Below are positions 25,913 through 37,450 of a stretch of 64,000 bases of DNA, in pieces. A program made the position numbers and the translations under genes. Location: assembly GCF_001039355.2 (NCBI RefSeq), contig NW_019773958.1:433254-497253 (forward strand). The letters are read 5' to 3'. Numbering within the stretch: position 1 is the first letter of the stretch; each line of letters starts with the position of its first letter. Origin of the DNA: Lingula anatina. Lineage: Eukaryota; Brachiopoda; Lingulata; Lingulida; Lingulidae. The notes beneath the pieces were generated by a model that was not told the origin of the DNA, searched no databases, and worked only from the letters and a program-made list of their open reading frames with translations.

Positions 25913-28900
25913 AACAGAGAGAGAGAGAAAGAGAGAGTACAAAGGATTCCTCACAACCAGTGAGTGCTGGATATGTTTAATATCTCAAACTGCATTCATA
26001 TACATCACTGTTCTGTCTTCAATACCAGTTAATTACAGTAAATGCATATTAATATTATTTCATTATTATAATTTTAGGGTAACACGACATGAATATTTTA
26101 GGAATGATAATGAGATTAAAAAAAAAAGAACAATTGAACATAAGATCTGCTTTTAAAAACTGAACATAACGTAAAATGAATGTCTGTTACTCGTCACCAT
26201 AGAAGGGACCATGCATATCATAAAACATAATGAAGACTTGAGCAGATGAAATAAGCTCTTACATTATTGATGACCGTGGCTTGGCATCCAGACTAAAGTT
26301 ATTACACTGGTCTAGTATAGTCTCACTAATATAGTCAAGTGCACTCAAATTGCTATGGGCACTTCTGTTATTTCCAATCAATTTTCATGGGGCAACACTA
26401 ATCGCATATGTATCAAATATTTAATGCTCCATTACTCATATCTTGGATATCCCACAATATTAATATTGTATAAATGTTATAAATATGGGTTCACCCTGGC
26501 GTGAAATCCTTTGATCAGTGGCTTTAAATTCTTTATTTTGGGCATGGCTTTTGGAAGGTTGTTATTGATTTGATCAAAATTGATATGACAGAAAAGTGGT
26601 GCAAGGGTAATTGGTTAAAACAAAAATGATGTGAGAGTTTGCTCTGTCATAAATTGTGGAGATAATTTGTTGACCCAGCAGTTATGAACCAGCAAGTATA
26701 TATATATTTTTTTTGTTTTAGATTCACCAATCTTTATACCCGAGTGGGCTGTGGTGACTTCTTCAGATCCAGTCAAGTGTAAAAAAATTCTGGAGGAAAG
26801 TAATGTCACATATCCACTAGGTAACTTTTTATATTTTCATTTAGTTAACAAAGTGCAGTGCTTTTTCTTATTATTATTATGCTGAAAGTGTTGTACTGGT
26901 AAGATGAACACTGTGTAGTGTTTAATATTTGCTTTAGAAAAAGAAGTATTTTTTCTTACATTTAAGGAGGATATTTACATTTACATATCAGCAAGAGGTG
27001 TATATTTGGCTTTCTGAATAACCTATAAACTGTATAGAAAAATGTGTAGAAAACAGCCTCCTTGCATTCTGGAAAAATTGTTCATATTTACATCAGTAAT
27101 GTAACACATTCAGATTGTACTGAACAGCATATATTCATTTGTCCAGCTTGTCGACCAAATGCCACACAGTCATACTAAATTATATTAAGTAATCCATTTA
27201 GTTGATATGAATTATTTAGATGTTGGATTATTATATAACTGATTCCATGCTTTTGTTAACAATTAACAACATCAAACATTTCTGCAAATTGACTCAAAGA
27301 TTTCTTGACCTACAATGTCATTTCCAAACCCTAATCAAATGACTGGTGTATTCAAATTTTAGCTGTATTAGCAGTGATATGAGTATGTTGTGAACCATGT
27401 ACATGTATGGATACCAGGACCTAATCTCTGTGAAACCAAGTCTATCTTTAACCCTTATCATTTCCAAACCAGAGCAAATGATTGGGTTTATCAGGTTTTA
27501 CTTAAACAAGCAGGTTATGTGATTTTTTGGATATACAATATAAAGTGGCATATTAGATTCTAAAGGTTAAATGAATATAATAATTTTTCTGTCTTTTAGG
27601 TGCTGCTTGCCTGTTCCTCTCTAATAGACAATAAAAAAAATGTACAATTTCCATATTCAGTAAGCTCCATGACTGGGGCTTTATGTCTTTCATGCTCTAC
27701 TTGTTTCCCAGTAGTAGTTTTAGAGGAAATTATTTTTGTTGACCCAACCAAAACCAGGGTTACCCTTTATGGGGCTCAAGTGTGCTGCAATGCATTACAT
27801 GTTTGTTATATTAAGAGTATGAGTAAGCCTTAATCCACTTACCTTGATAATGTGCTGTCATGGGTTATGCAGAAAATGAGTTTTACCCATTGAACAAGAA
27901 ATATATCTGCCTTAGATTTTAGGCTGTCCAATAAATGTTTTATTTACTACAATGTACGCTAATAGTGTTCTCTTATCTTTGAAATAGGCAGCAAAGCTTG
28001 AAATTAAAAAGCTCACACCAACAATGTTTAATCTTTTTAATGAAGATTTGTATGAAATTGAAAATTATATTTCAAAATGACAAAAATGGATTTATTTTTT
28101 TGTTTAGGCAAAAGAATGAAACATGTTAAATGGCATATATTGGTGGAATTATGTCAACTCTTTGGCCATAAAAAATGTTTTCTTGTTGCATGTATAGTTC
28201 TTGTACCACTGATGTGTTCTAATTTGTACTGTTTTTCTTTTCACAGTGTGCAAACCCCTGTTGGCAGAGTCCCATGAGGTAATTGCACAAGATCAATACA
28301 TTAAAACTTTTCAAAAATGCTCCATTTGCTGTAAATGGATCTGTTGATTTGTAGTCTACTTTTGTAATCCCACTTAATAAATGTAGAATCCAGCTAGTCA
28401 TAGGCTTAAGTTGATCACCTGCAGTAAATATTGACTTGGTGATAAACTGTAGAATCATCTGATAAGTTTGCCTGTTAGTAAATCATTGATGAACTCTGAT
28501 AAAACTTAAAAAGCTTTACTGTGTTGCATTATTTTTGCTGTCAAAGTTAAAAAATAATTTTATTGCAAGTAAATTTGATGAATTTCATAATATATCAATC
28601 TATATTCATCATTAATCTTCATTTTGAGCAGCACATAGCACTCATTTAACAGTGATGACATAGTGAACTTTGTCATATTCCAGATGGCAATCATCTTCAC
28701 TGAAGAAGGAATGAAGGATGTACAGCCGCCTTATGTCGCGCAGTCTTTCATCAATCACAGTGCAATTCTCTACAAACTCTATGTTGTCGGTGACGAGCTT
28801 TTCTTCGTCCAGCGGCCATCTCTGAAGAACTTCACTCCAGAGTGTAAGATACTCCTATAAACATACATTGGCCATAATTAAACTGTAAGCAAACATCCAA

Positions 28901-31848
28901 TTATTTCTTCTCTTTTTTGTTACCCTGAGTCTGATGATGCTATTGGGTTGATGATGATGATGTGACAGGCTTTTGGTGATTTTCCAGCACAAGATTGAAG
29001 CTGTTTTAAAGCCTCAACTGCTAATCAATTGAATTGAATTGAATTGAATTGAATTGTTTTGCATTGACCATTTCTCCCTTTAGGATCAATGGAATGTTGG
29101 TTTTTACAAGTTCCTATGTTCATATTCATGTAGAACGTGCTGCATATTCACAGATATGCTTTATGGATGTTTTTTTTTTATATTACACATATGACATTAG
29201 GTGAGATGTTAGTAAGCGATGCATTTTTAGGGGCATGAGTTGTCCCCACTATAGTTCCAACCCATTGGCACACATTTTAAAAATAAGACGGCGACAGGAT
29301 GTACCATTGCACCAAATATCAGACCCATTAAGTTTGACTAACAAAAGGTGAAATGTGAATTAATGCTACCTACTTGCCTGCAATTTTGTGTGGTGACTCA
29401 ACTGATAGTATTATATTTTTTATCACAATGAACAAAATGACAGTTCTTTCACATCCAGGTTTAAATAACTATAACACCTTTCCCTGAAGGACTTATACCC
29501 AATTTTCGCACAGTTCCCATGATATTCTACCTTTTCAGATATTCGTACAATAACCACTGCATTGTGTTGCTTTATATAGGACAATACGATGAGGCCACAT
29601 AAATATTTATATTATTTGAGTGGTTTTCCTAAGAAGAACACAGATTGTGTGAAGGGAGGGACGTGTTGACAATATGATTTATGATTACATACCTTTGAAT
29701 GTGGGCGAATATTTATGGGGGTTGGAGAAATGTTTTAACATAAAGATGGTCAAGCATACCATACATAAGTGGCTTACAGGTGATTTTGTGATATCAGAAT
29801 GACTAAATATACCATACCAACCAGTATAAGTGGGCAGAAAAGGTCATGACAAGGAGATGAAAATATGTAGCAGTACGAGCAGGAGTTTCACAAATTGGAG
29901 TCATGCCATTTAAATGAGAAAAGAAACAAGATTCAAGATTCCTATTTAAATGGCTTTCGAAAAAATTATTGATACTTAATTTTTTTATTTTGTTTCAGTG
30001 CCAGGGTTAAAAAATTGGAACACATTTTAAAATATTATTTTTATCATGATTATTTATACTTTGTTTACTTTCAACAGTTGATTATGATAATAATTGTTAG
30101 TTACTACAGGGCTCAATACAGATCCAAAATGCTAAGAAAACTCTGGTCTTGTGGGTCTATATTGATTTTTGTAGCTGCATTCTACTTAGGAAAACTACTG
30201 ATGGGCTATTCCCATTGATTTTCACACACATGCTTGGATTGTTTACAAATGAGTGTTTTTTTACAGACTAGACACTATGAAAACATTGTCTGACATTTCT
30301 TATGTTTGTTAAGTAAAAGAATTACAATTTACTCCGATTTTGTTATATAATACCAAGAAGTAAAAGTAACTTGTATGTTTTTCTGCATTTTTGTAAACAG
30401 TGTTTTAATTAAAAAATTGTTTAAACATGCATAAATGGTGTAGTTGAATATGATATAAGTTTAAAATATACATATATAGTTGAATTGAATATGATATAGA
30501 TTAACTCTGTGCTCTCTCTATCAGATAAAACATTTTTTGTATAAATTTCATTTATTTACAGAATTTGTTTCGGTTTAAACAGATCTTGATTTGTGTTTTC
30601 AATTCTTTTTCCCCAGCAGCCACAGAGACAGATACCATCTTCTTCCACACATTTGATGTGTCCAAGGAGAACTCTTCAGTCTTCCTGAACAAGGTAATTT
30701 TACAGCCCTACGGCCATTTTCATGGCTAGAAAGGTTTTTCTTTTGAACACTACGATTCCCTCCTGCCTTCAAGCCTGTCCTAGGAAGTAATAAATGTCTC
30801 AAAACTAAGGCTGCATTCACAACTAAGTTGATTCACTGACCAACTGGTCTGCAGATCAATATGGCGCACACTTGGGGCAGAGTAATTAAATTTGGGTATG
30901 CTTTCAAGTGGATTGTGCCATGTTTGATCTGCGGACATAATTTACTGTATTTATACCTGCCAAATGCTTCTTAGCCATATTATATGTATGAAAGTTTAAC
31001 CACATTGTGTCCTGAAAAGATGAAGTGTTGTACCAAAAGTCATCTTTATGGACAAATAAGTTTAGAATCTGATTCCCAGTGGGCAGAGGTTTAGCCAGGA
31101 TTTTAAAATGGGAAGTGCAAATTCATTTTCTTACTGAGACAGGCTAAGTTAATTATATAAAATTGTAAGAAATGGGAGCCTAAAAGATAGCTATAATGGG
31201 TGACAATTTATTCCAGATGGACCCAGAGGACCAAAAAAATGATCTAATTCAACCAAGAGAATCCCACCTGAGGAAGATTACTGACAGCATTCGTGCAACA
31301 TTGGGAATGGACCTCCTGGGAATAGACGTGATTATTGAAGATGATACAGGGCGCTATGCTGTGATTGATGTCAACGCCTTTCCTGGTAGGGTCATGTGTC
31401 TTATCCCATATACTGTATATCAAAGGGTTACGTGATTTATTGGAAATTGCAAACCAAACATGTCCTTTTAGGATGTGGGAAAAGACAGGACCATCTATGT
31501 CTTTGTAAAATTCTCCACAATTTTTGGCAAGAATTCGAAGGAGTTGCACATATATTCTTATTGACACAGTGAAACATTGAAAAGGTGATTTCTATTACAT
31601 TTGAACTCATACCTGGTGAGATATGAAGGGGATAACATTTTCACATTATCTCATGACCCAGACATTATTGAGCGATAAAAAAACTGGTGTACATCCATTA
31701 AGGCCCGGTGATTAAAATGGCTCATTCCTGTGCAGCATTAGTGAAGATCATATTGACTAACTTTCCATTACTGCACAAAGTATTAGTTGACCCATAAGCT
31801 GTTTTAGTACGGAGTAAAATGTGTAGATTTGTGCAGAACTGAACCCTT

Positions 31849-31920
<72 letters not shown>

Positions 31921-32811
31921 CGGAAATAAATCTAGCTATCTTNGTATTAAAGTTTAACCACATTGTGTCCTGAAAAGATGAAGTGTTGTACCAAAAGTCA
32001 TCTTTATGGACAAATAAGTTTAGAATCTGATTCCCAGTGGGCAGAGGTTTAGCCAGGATTTTAAAATGGGAAGTGCAAATTCATTTTCTTACTGAGACAG
32101 GCTGTCTAAGTTAATTATATAAAATTGTAAGAAATGGGAGCCTAAAAGATAGCTATAATGGGTGACAATTTATTCCAGATGGACCCAGAGGACCAAAAAA
32201 ATGATCTAATTCAACCAAGAGAATCCCACCTGAGGAAGATTACTGACAGCATTCGTGCAACATTGGGAATGGACCTCCTGGGAATAGACGTGATTATTGA
32301 AGATGATACAGGGCGCTATGCTGTGATTGATGTCAACGCCTTTCCTGGTAGGATCATGTGTCTTATCCCATATACTGTATATCAAGGGGTTATGTGATTT
32401 ATTGGAAATTGCAAACAAAACATGTCCTTTTAGGATGTGGGAAAAGACAGGGCCCATCTATGTCTTTGTAAAATTCTCCACAATTTTTGGCGAGAATTCG
32501 AAGGAGTTGCACATATATTCTTATTGACACAGTGAAACATTGAAAAGGTGATTTCTATTACATTTGAACTCATACCTGGTGAGATATGAAGGGGATAACA
32601 TTTTCACATTATCTCATGACCCAGACATTATTGAGCGATAAAAAAACTGGTGTACATCCATTAAGGCCCGGTGATTAAAATGGCTCATTCCTGTGCAGCA
32701 TTAGTGAAGATCATATTGACTAACTTTCCATTACTGCACAAAGTATTAGTTGACCCATAAGCTGTTTTAGTACGGAGTAAAATGTGTAGATTTGTGCTGA
32801 ACTGAACCCTT

Positions 32812-32865
<54 letters not shown>

Positions 32866-33892
32866 CGGAAATAAATCTAGCTATCTTCCTTCCTTTTTGT
32901 AACAAATAAGACTGCTTTTCTGTAAGAAAAGGTTTGTGTGTGTGTTAAAGGTACTTATGAACCGAGCATGGATTCCCAGTAACACTAATAAACCACTTCT
33001 ACTAGTTTCTTATGCAACTCAAATAAATTTGACATGCCAAGGGATAAAGTGAGTAAATCACTCGATCGGCCATAAAAGAGCTTTAGACTGCTCCTTTCTT
33101 TAAATTTTTGGTCAGAAAATTTAACCTGCTTATCTGAACTACTCTCTGTCCCATTTATATACACTGCATAGAAAGCTTGCAGATAATCTGTTCAAATTTC
33201 AATTTTTTGGTAATATTAAACAACGTCTTTTGGTAATTCTCTTAGTTATACCATTTGAAACTATACGCTAACATTTGGTTTGGCTTTTGTTGCAAAAAAA
33301 AAAAAAAAAAAAAAAAAATTGACTTCATATGCATCTTTAAGGCTTGATTAGTTCAAGAATATCTTGAAAATATACTAATTGATCCCATCAGACAGCAAAA
33401 TTACCATCCTTTAGTCTGTTTTGATTAGTTCACTAAAATCAGTGTTTTGTTTAGTTTGTTGCAAACAAACAAATTAAACACTAGATTTTAGTGCAACAAT
33501 CTGATAAACATGCATAGTTACTAAGTGTATCAGGTTATGTAGAGTATTCCTGCATCTTGTTTGATTTATTGATTGAATTTGCTTTCATGTCCAAAATTCC
33601 AAAACTCTTGAAGTATTCAATTATTGATGGTGATTTGATGTGCACAGTGTCAGTTTCCACATTTGACTGCATTCTTGGTTCCGTAATTTTTCAAATGTAA
33701 ATTTTATTTTTAGGTTACAAGGGAATCCCAGAATTCTTCAAAGTCCTGAAAGATTTTATCTTGAAGAAAGTGACTTCGTTAGACGTAGAGAGCAACAAAT
33801 TGCTGGGACTCGAGAATGGCTTACATGGTCTGGATGGTATGTCAGCATGCTGTGCAATGAATTACCAGGACCTTCAGGCAGCTGTATCATAG
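14240..33892 (+). CDS. ITPK1: Inositol-tetrakisphosphate 1-kinase, ten coding exons
   Basis: ATP-grasp kinase that phosphorylates inositol phosphates such as Ins(3,4,5,6)P4 and Ins(1,3,4)P3; cytosolic in known animals. Coding exons: 14240-14325, 14991-15027, 15875-16000, 22506-22623, 26722-26820, 28247-28278, 28684-28843, 30617-30693, 31217-31385 or its copy 32179-32347, and 33714-33892. All junctions are GT-AG and join in phase to give 360 residues (human about 414, the difference being a shorter C-terminus). Recognisable segments: R-I-G-Y-W-F-S near the N-terminus; G-P-F-D-A-I-V-H-K-L-(N)-D; nucleotide-site C157-K158 and S164-H165-E166; Q-R-P-S-L-K-N-F (K214); and the metal-binding V-I-D-V-N-A-F-P-G (D296, N298) at the exon 9/10 junction. 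Exon 9 is 169 bp, so including both copies would break the frame. A poly-A signal candidate is at 35017. Confidence 0.93.
15429..15457. repeat. Poly-A run in ITPK1 intron 2
   Basis: Uninterrupted run of about 29 A, followed by TT and a second A-run of about nine. Similar runs lie at about 24980-25003, 33294-33318 and 55040-55064. No retroelement body is recognisable upstream. Confidence 0.9.
16019..16081. repeat. Perfect 30-bp inverted repeat with a 3-base loop
   Basis: Positions 16019-16048 are the exact reverse complement of 16052-16081, with loop AGT. The stem begins 18 bases after the 5' splice site of ITPK1 intron 3 (donor at 16001). Both outer arms carry the motif ACAAACTAACAG or its complement; the inner part is AT-rich. 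Confidence 0.95.
16115..16290 (+). repeat. Dispersed repeat family R1, copy 1 (ITPK1 intron 3)
   Basis: Shares ordered blocks with copies near 17125-17250, 19250-19410 and, inverted, 54700-54905. The blocks are AAGTGACTTG, TCATTTAGA.CTAAATTA, GAGCAATG.TTCATGAGTAG, a block reading TTCAATTT, and AAAATTCTG or AAAATCCC, then a short tract ending CACCTTT or ATACCTTT. No open frame or terminal repeat could be defined; likely an old non-autonomous element. Confidence 0.6.
17125..17250 (+). repeat. Dispersed repeat family R1, copy 2 (diverged)
   Basis: Matches the 19250-19410 copy best in the block AAAATT..ATTTGG..(G)AAAATCCC followed by ATA..ACACCTTTAA or ATACCTTTAA, and in the weaker block AGTAATGATT. 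More diverged than the other copies. Confidence 0.45.
18118..18288. mobile_element. Degraded second copy of the 7068-7236 MITE
   Basis: Same order of features as the copy at 7068: TAGCCAGGGGGGGTTC at the left, TTCGAAAGAAC, GGTAAAATTTG, CTAGGTACA, GTAAAAGGTCCACTTTTT, then CCCCCTTTTGAA and GCTGGCTAG at the right. The outermost terminal bases have drifted and no target duplication is evident. Lies in ITPK1 intron 3. Confidence 0.7.
19250..19410 (+). repeat. Dispersed repeat family R1, copy 3
   Basis: Contains GGAATCCAAGTGCAG, GAGCAATGATTCATTAGTAGG, AAAATTCAATTTGG and GGAAAATCCC, in the same order as the 16115 copy (GGAAACCAAGTGCA, GAGCAATGTTTCATGAGTAGG, CAAATTCAATTTTAGG). Confidence 0.6.
20322..20810. 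mobile_element. Dispersed element family R2, interrupted by a foldback insertion
   Basis: The left part (20322-20550) shares ACTGGGTTCCCAT, GCTAAATTGCT.TCAGC, GTTAATTACCCCCT and a TTAAGCTG-type block with 63048-63275. The right part (near 20790-20810) shares GGGAATGGT.TCTTA with the end of that copy. Between them lies the foldback element 20561-20781, which looks like a younger insertion into this copy. Confidence 0.6.
20561..20781. mobile_element. Foldback MITE F1a with arms of about 105 bp
   Basis: Two near-perfect inverted arms, about 20561-20668 and 20678-20781, around a loop of about ten bases. Landmarks paired across the arms: GAGAGCAT...CGAGAAGAG; GCAAGGCCGAGACCTAAA.ATGGC; GGAAGAC; and TTTAATGGTCTCTCAATGA. 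No coding capacity. Member of the foldback group also seen at 22045, 22831 and 30809. Confidence 0.85.
21721..21957. repeat. Three (GT)n-(G)n cassettes around an assembly gap base
   Basis: Blocks of GT dinucleotides each followed by 14-18 G occur near 21724-21770, 21802-21832 and 21931-21954. The first and third are followed by CATCAGCTT-like sequence, and the first two are preceded by CCATGCCCTCTG. A single 'n' lies at 21930 just before the third, so the copy number may be an assembly effect. The open frames rich in Cys, Val and Gly here are products of the repeat. Confidence 0.9.
22045..22226. mobile_element. Foldback MITE F1b
   Basis: Ends ATTCAGAACA at the left (22048 onward) and TGTTCTGAAT at the right, with inner arms pairing CCTAATCCAC against GTGGATTAGAT and GCTTG against CAAGC. 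Contains AATATGGCCGAC, shared with F1c. Lies about 300 bases upstream of ITPK1 exon 4. Confidence 0.7.
22831..23117. mobile_element. Foldback MITE F1c
   Basis: Left arm from about 22831 (GTGCATTCAAAACA...) and right arm ending near 23117 (...TGTTCTGAATGCCCTC) pair over roughly 120 bases. Landmarks: ACTAAATATGGC(T/C)GAC and GGTCTCCCTGCCTCCAC in the left arm, and their complements in the right arm. The centre (about 22950-22995) is unpaired. No coding capacity; lies in ITPK1 intron 4. Confidence 0.85.
25513..25560. repeat. (GT)n-(GA)n microsatellite
   Basis: About eleven GT units followed by a GA-rich tract, inside ITPK1 intron 4. Confidence 0.9.
25856..25936. repeat. (CA)n-(GA)n microsatellite
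   Basis: A CA tract of about fifty bases followed by a GA tract, in ITPK1 intron 4. Long frames across it on both strands are repeat artefacts (His-Thr and Cys-Val runs). Confidence 0.9.
29027..29056. repeat. (GAATT)n pentanucleotide repeat
   Basis: About six tandem GAATT units in ITPK1 intron 7, preceded by CAATT. Confidence 0.9.
30809..30945. mobile_element. Foldback MITE F1d
   Basis: Begins GCTGCATTCACAAC, close to the GCATTCA(G)AACA end of the other F1 copies. Inner arms pair GTC(T/C)GCAGATCAA.ATGGC and CACTTG with their complements near 30908-30942. Lies about 120 bases downstream of ITPK1 exon 8, in intron 8. Confidence 0.6.
31217..31385 (+). CDS. ITPK1: ITPK1 coding exon 9, copy a
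   Basis: 169 bp, preceded by TTTATTCCAG and followed by GTAGGG. It encodes residues 246-301, ending in the metal-binding V-I-D-V-N-A-F-P. The amino-acid sequence is identical to copy b at 32179-32347. Entry phase 0 and exit phase 1, so only one copy can be used per mRNA. Confidence 0.85.
31853..31919. repeat. (AT)n microsatellite, copy A
   Basis: About 66 bases of alternating AT at the end of duplication copy A. The matching tract in copy B (32814-32863) is shorter, as allelic microsatellites often are. Confidence 0.95.
31944..32887 (+). repeat. Local duplication D1, copy B (contains ITPK1 exon 9b)
   Basis: Second copy of the unit that begins at 30985, starting immediately after the 'n' at 31943. 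Unlike copy A it runs on into unique intron sequence, so this copy is probably the one continuous with exon 10. Confidence 0.9.
32179..32347 (+). CDS. ITPK1: ITPK1 coding exon 9, copy b
   Basis: Same 169-bp exon as 31217-31385 with the same translation; acceptor TTTATTCCAG and donor GTAGGA. It is contiguous with the downstream intron leading to exon 10 at 33714, so it is the safer choice for the gene model. Confidence 0.88.
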
Positions 33893-36800
33893 CTCAGGGC
33901 TGGAAGACACTGTGGGACCATTTTGTCACAATAGCCACCATTTTGATTAGTTCTGTTTTGCTCTTGTTCTACTTCATTCTGTTGGCATGTTGACAAGCAA
34001 ATGGTTTTTTGATATTCACAACTTCATTATCAGCAGTTGATTACCATTAATCTAAATTTCATTATAGACAGTCATGGTTGATAGAATAATCAGCTATTGT
34101 GTGGACTTTCAACTAGAATAATAATGATAATAATTATTATTCACATCCAAATCAAATGCCGGACAAGAGTACAGCAAGACTTATTCATTTAGCATGATGA
34201 CGAGACCTGGTTCATTGTCAGTCCCACTAAATATCGTCTGCTGTAGTGTTTGTAAAAATTAGATTAGGTGGCGGTTATTAAGAGACCAATTAGACATTAG
34301 ATGCATCCATGCAAAAAAGACCAAAAAAAAAAGGAGACAAAAAATTAGATTAAGCCATCTTATTAGTAAAGATCAGATTACAGTGATACCTAATAACAAA
34401 CCTTTTCTTGGGAGAAGGCAAAACAGCAGATATTAGAACTTTTTTGTATAGACATGATAAAAGGGACAGTTGATGGGATTTGAGAGAAAATGAAAAAAAA
34501 ACATACTTATGAATTAGCCTTAATAGGTAGTCTGCACGTTTCCAGAGCTTACCAACTATTACTTCTGAGTCAGTGACTTGCAGATTGGAAAAAAAAGTAC
34601 AAAAACATGTTTTGAGACAACTATTTTTAACTCAGCTGAATGCAAACAGTCACATGCTTTCCTTGTATTTCACTTTTGTTGAAAATGTATTTTGTAAGAA
34701 AGGTTGTAATACGGTTAAACAGCGTTAATTTCATGTTTGTTTGGACTATTTGAAAGTATAAAAGAAAGATTCAAACATCAAAAATCCCATGAGTAGTCCC
34801 TTTTATAGACTGAAGGACATCAAAAGGAGCATTATTTCCTGTGTACTTGATTCAAGCGGGACAGAGAAGTTAATCAATTTGATGAAATAATCAGCAAAAA
34901 GCTGAAGAAATCAATACAATACTGAGGGTGGTAGTGGTTGTGTCACATAATAATGTATTGAATTTTTAATATGCACTTGATGCATCATGCACCAACTGAA
35001 ATGCATAGTGATCTGAAATAAAACTTTAATATTTTACGATGGCAGATCCAGTATCTTATTAAAAATAAAAAAGGGGGGACAGTTTTTTATTTTCATGATT
35101 CTGATCCTCCTCACCTGGATTGCCTTTGATTTTAAAGGAACAAAAATAGTCCAGAGATCTTCCAAGCAATGCATGTAAAATAAAACCAAAACACATCTCA
35201 GGAAAGATGCAGAAGTCGTCATACAATTTGATGTGTTCTTTGGTGTTAATGTTTCAAATACAGTTATGTATATAATGTACATATTTTTTATAAGAAGATG
35301 TATATTTTATCATCATCTTTGCTATAGGAGCTTTATACTGATCTTGAGTATTTTACATGGAATTCTGCATGTCAAGTGAGTAATTATTAATGGTAAGGCT
35401 CAAATGTGAAGAAAATGAAGGAAAAGCAAGTTGTCAACCTTAGCAAATTTTATTTCATTTTGATATTAGATAATTCCTTTAGGACATTGGTAAGGGGAAG
35501 TCATTTGAAAATGTCTGATTCCAAGTGTATCTAGCAGTGGTAAAAAAAATGGGAAAGGTTTATTTACAGTTAAAGTGTCAGCATTTTATTCAGAGTTATT
35601 TTTTGACAATTTTAAAATTGAAATAATGAAAATTGAATTGAACTAGCAGTGCCAGATTCTATGTATCATACTGACAACTAGTGCCTTTCTAAGGGTTATG
35701 TTATCAATGTATTTGATTAAAATTATTTTGAACACACAGAAGTTTGTCGGTTCAGTGTTTTTAAACCTTACACAAACTGAACTATTCACACATTCTGTAA
35801 TGCAAATATTATCCAGCTTCACTATCAAAATGTTGATAAGTCAACTTGGAAAAAGTCAATATCATACAACCATCGTGACAGACATTCAAACTTTACAAGA
35901 GCAAACATCTGGAGAATGGAGATGCATTCATATTGAAGTCAGAAAAAAAAGAAACAGTATGATTTTTACCTCCTCCTTGATTCAAAATCTACCCCTTATG
36001 TTGTGATAATTGTTCAATTAGAATTGAAAGGAAAAAAAGAAGTAAATATCCCAATAGCCTGAAAGAGATTGTATGTGCTGAAATTTAAGTTTGATTCCTG
36101 TTTTAACAGAGTACTTTTTTTCAATTTAAAATGTATGTTTTGAATAATTAATCAAATAAAGGTGTCTCCAGTTCCTAAGTAATTGAAAAGGTATTTGACA
36201 AATACAATTGTGTTAACCTTTGGTTAAATATTGCTCTTGTAATGGCCAACAAATAATTATGTTCCTTTTTATTATGAGAGAGCTGATCAAAGCACAATTG
36301 CATACAATTTGCTTCTCTACCACAATCAGGAGAAAGTGTTCCATCATGAATGAACAAGTTGGCTGGATGTATTCTTCAGTCACTCACAAAAGATTACAAA
36401 GATGCACATTTCAACAAAAATATTAAGATGAAAAGCCTCAGCAAGACCTGTGATGAATATTTGCCTGTTAAGAGCAGTATTATCGTTATGACAAAAACTT
36501 ATTACCTAGGTATAAAATGCCTATTTTTCATTTGAGAAAGCTTTACATCATCATCAAAAAATCCTTATATTTATGCCATAATGTCTTTCTTGCAAGAAAA
36601 GTAAAGTAATTCAGTCATCCAAAACAGTATAACTAAATATGCACTGCTGACCTCATAAGAAAAATTACTTCATATATACCACTGTTTTTGCTCATTTTAA
36701 TTGAAAGTATATTGAAAGAAAACAAAGCATATATACTATGATAAATTCTGTAGACCACTTTTCCTCTTGAAACATGATTTTATGCTTTTTTAATGAAAAA

Positions 36801-37300
36801 GGGGGAGAAATCTTTCTTCTGCCATTTATGTTGGATAACTTTTAATGTTATAACAGGGAAAAAGTATCAAACTTAATGATATTTCAGTATGTTGAGGTGA
36901 TGCAGATAGATGTACCAGCGTCACTAACAGACTATTAGGGAAGTCACTAGTGTATTTTAGATGGGCCTTATGGCTGGTTAAATAGAAATTCAAGGTTGTT
37001 AAGGGCAGTTTAGCAATACTATGTACATGTATCGGATCAAGGCACAGTTGTGATATCTGTATCTTGCTATGTTAGATGTTATTGAATGAGAATATAATTT
37101 TTAGACAAGCTTATCTCTTTCCAACAGAAAAGGAACTTGGAGGCTGTTTTTGTCTCACGATATACAAATGTGCATAATTTGTTTAAAATCTTCACAGGGC
37201 AGTGAAAACTGAGTTGAAATACAATTTTAGCACTTGCCTTCATTTGATCTGAGATGATCAGATAGGTGAACATTCTTCTCTACTCTCCATACCAGGTTCA
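33893..37300. other. ITPK1 3' untranslated region and intergenic DNA
   Basis: No supported coding exon. An AATAAA at 35017-35022 is a candidate poly-A signal, implying a 3' UTR of about 1.1 kb if used. The open frame 35698-36006 (+) shows no family features. Confidence 0.45.
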
Positions 37301-37309
37301 AAGTGGGCA

Positions 37310-37450
37310 TATAAAAGGATTAGATCATAAAAAAGGGAAAAAACTGTGGTGGAAAAATCTTTTTGAAACTAGCTTCTTCAAAGATAACACTGGAAAAACA
37401 GGACCTTAGAAACATGACGTGAAGGCACAAGTCTCTCTGCAGCCAGACAG
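37310..37450 (+). promoter_or_regulatory. Candidate promoter and non-coding first exon of the collagen-like gene
   Basis: TATAAAAG at 37310-37317 is followed, about 130 bases on, by a good splice donor (CCAGACAG|GTAAGG, donor at 37451) with no coding frame between. The next compatible acceptor that leads into a start codon is TTTCTACTTTTCAG ending at 41920, before the ATG at 41941. This would make a leader intron of about 4.5 kb. Inference from motifs only. Confidence 0.35.

Larger units (their letters stand above)
30985..31942 (+). repeat. Local duplication D1, copy A (contains ITPK1 exon 9a)
   Basis: Starts at TGTATGAAAGTTTAACC and is nearly identical to 31944-32887 base for base, with only scattered substitutions, a 4-base indel (GCTAAG versus GCTGTCTAAG) and a different AT-microsatellite length. 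It ends exactly at the single 'n' at 31943, after AACGGAAATAAATCTAGC. This is the pattern expected when two haplotypes are joined end to end. Confidence 0.9.

Noticed and set aside
25769..26156. Frames with long Cys-Val or His-Thr runs
   Set aside because: Products of the (CA)n repeat; no splice or family context.
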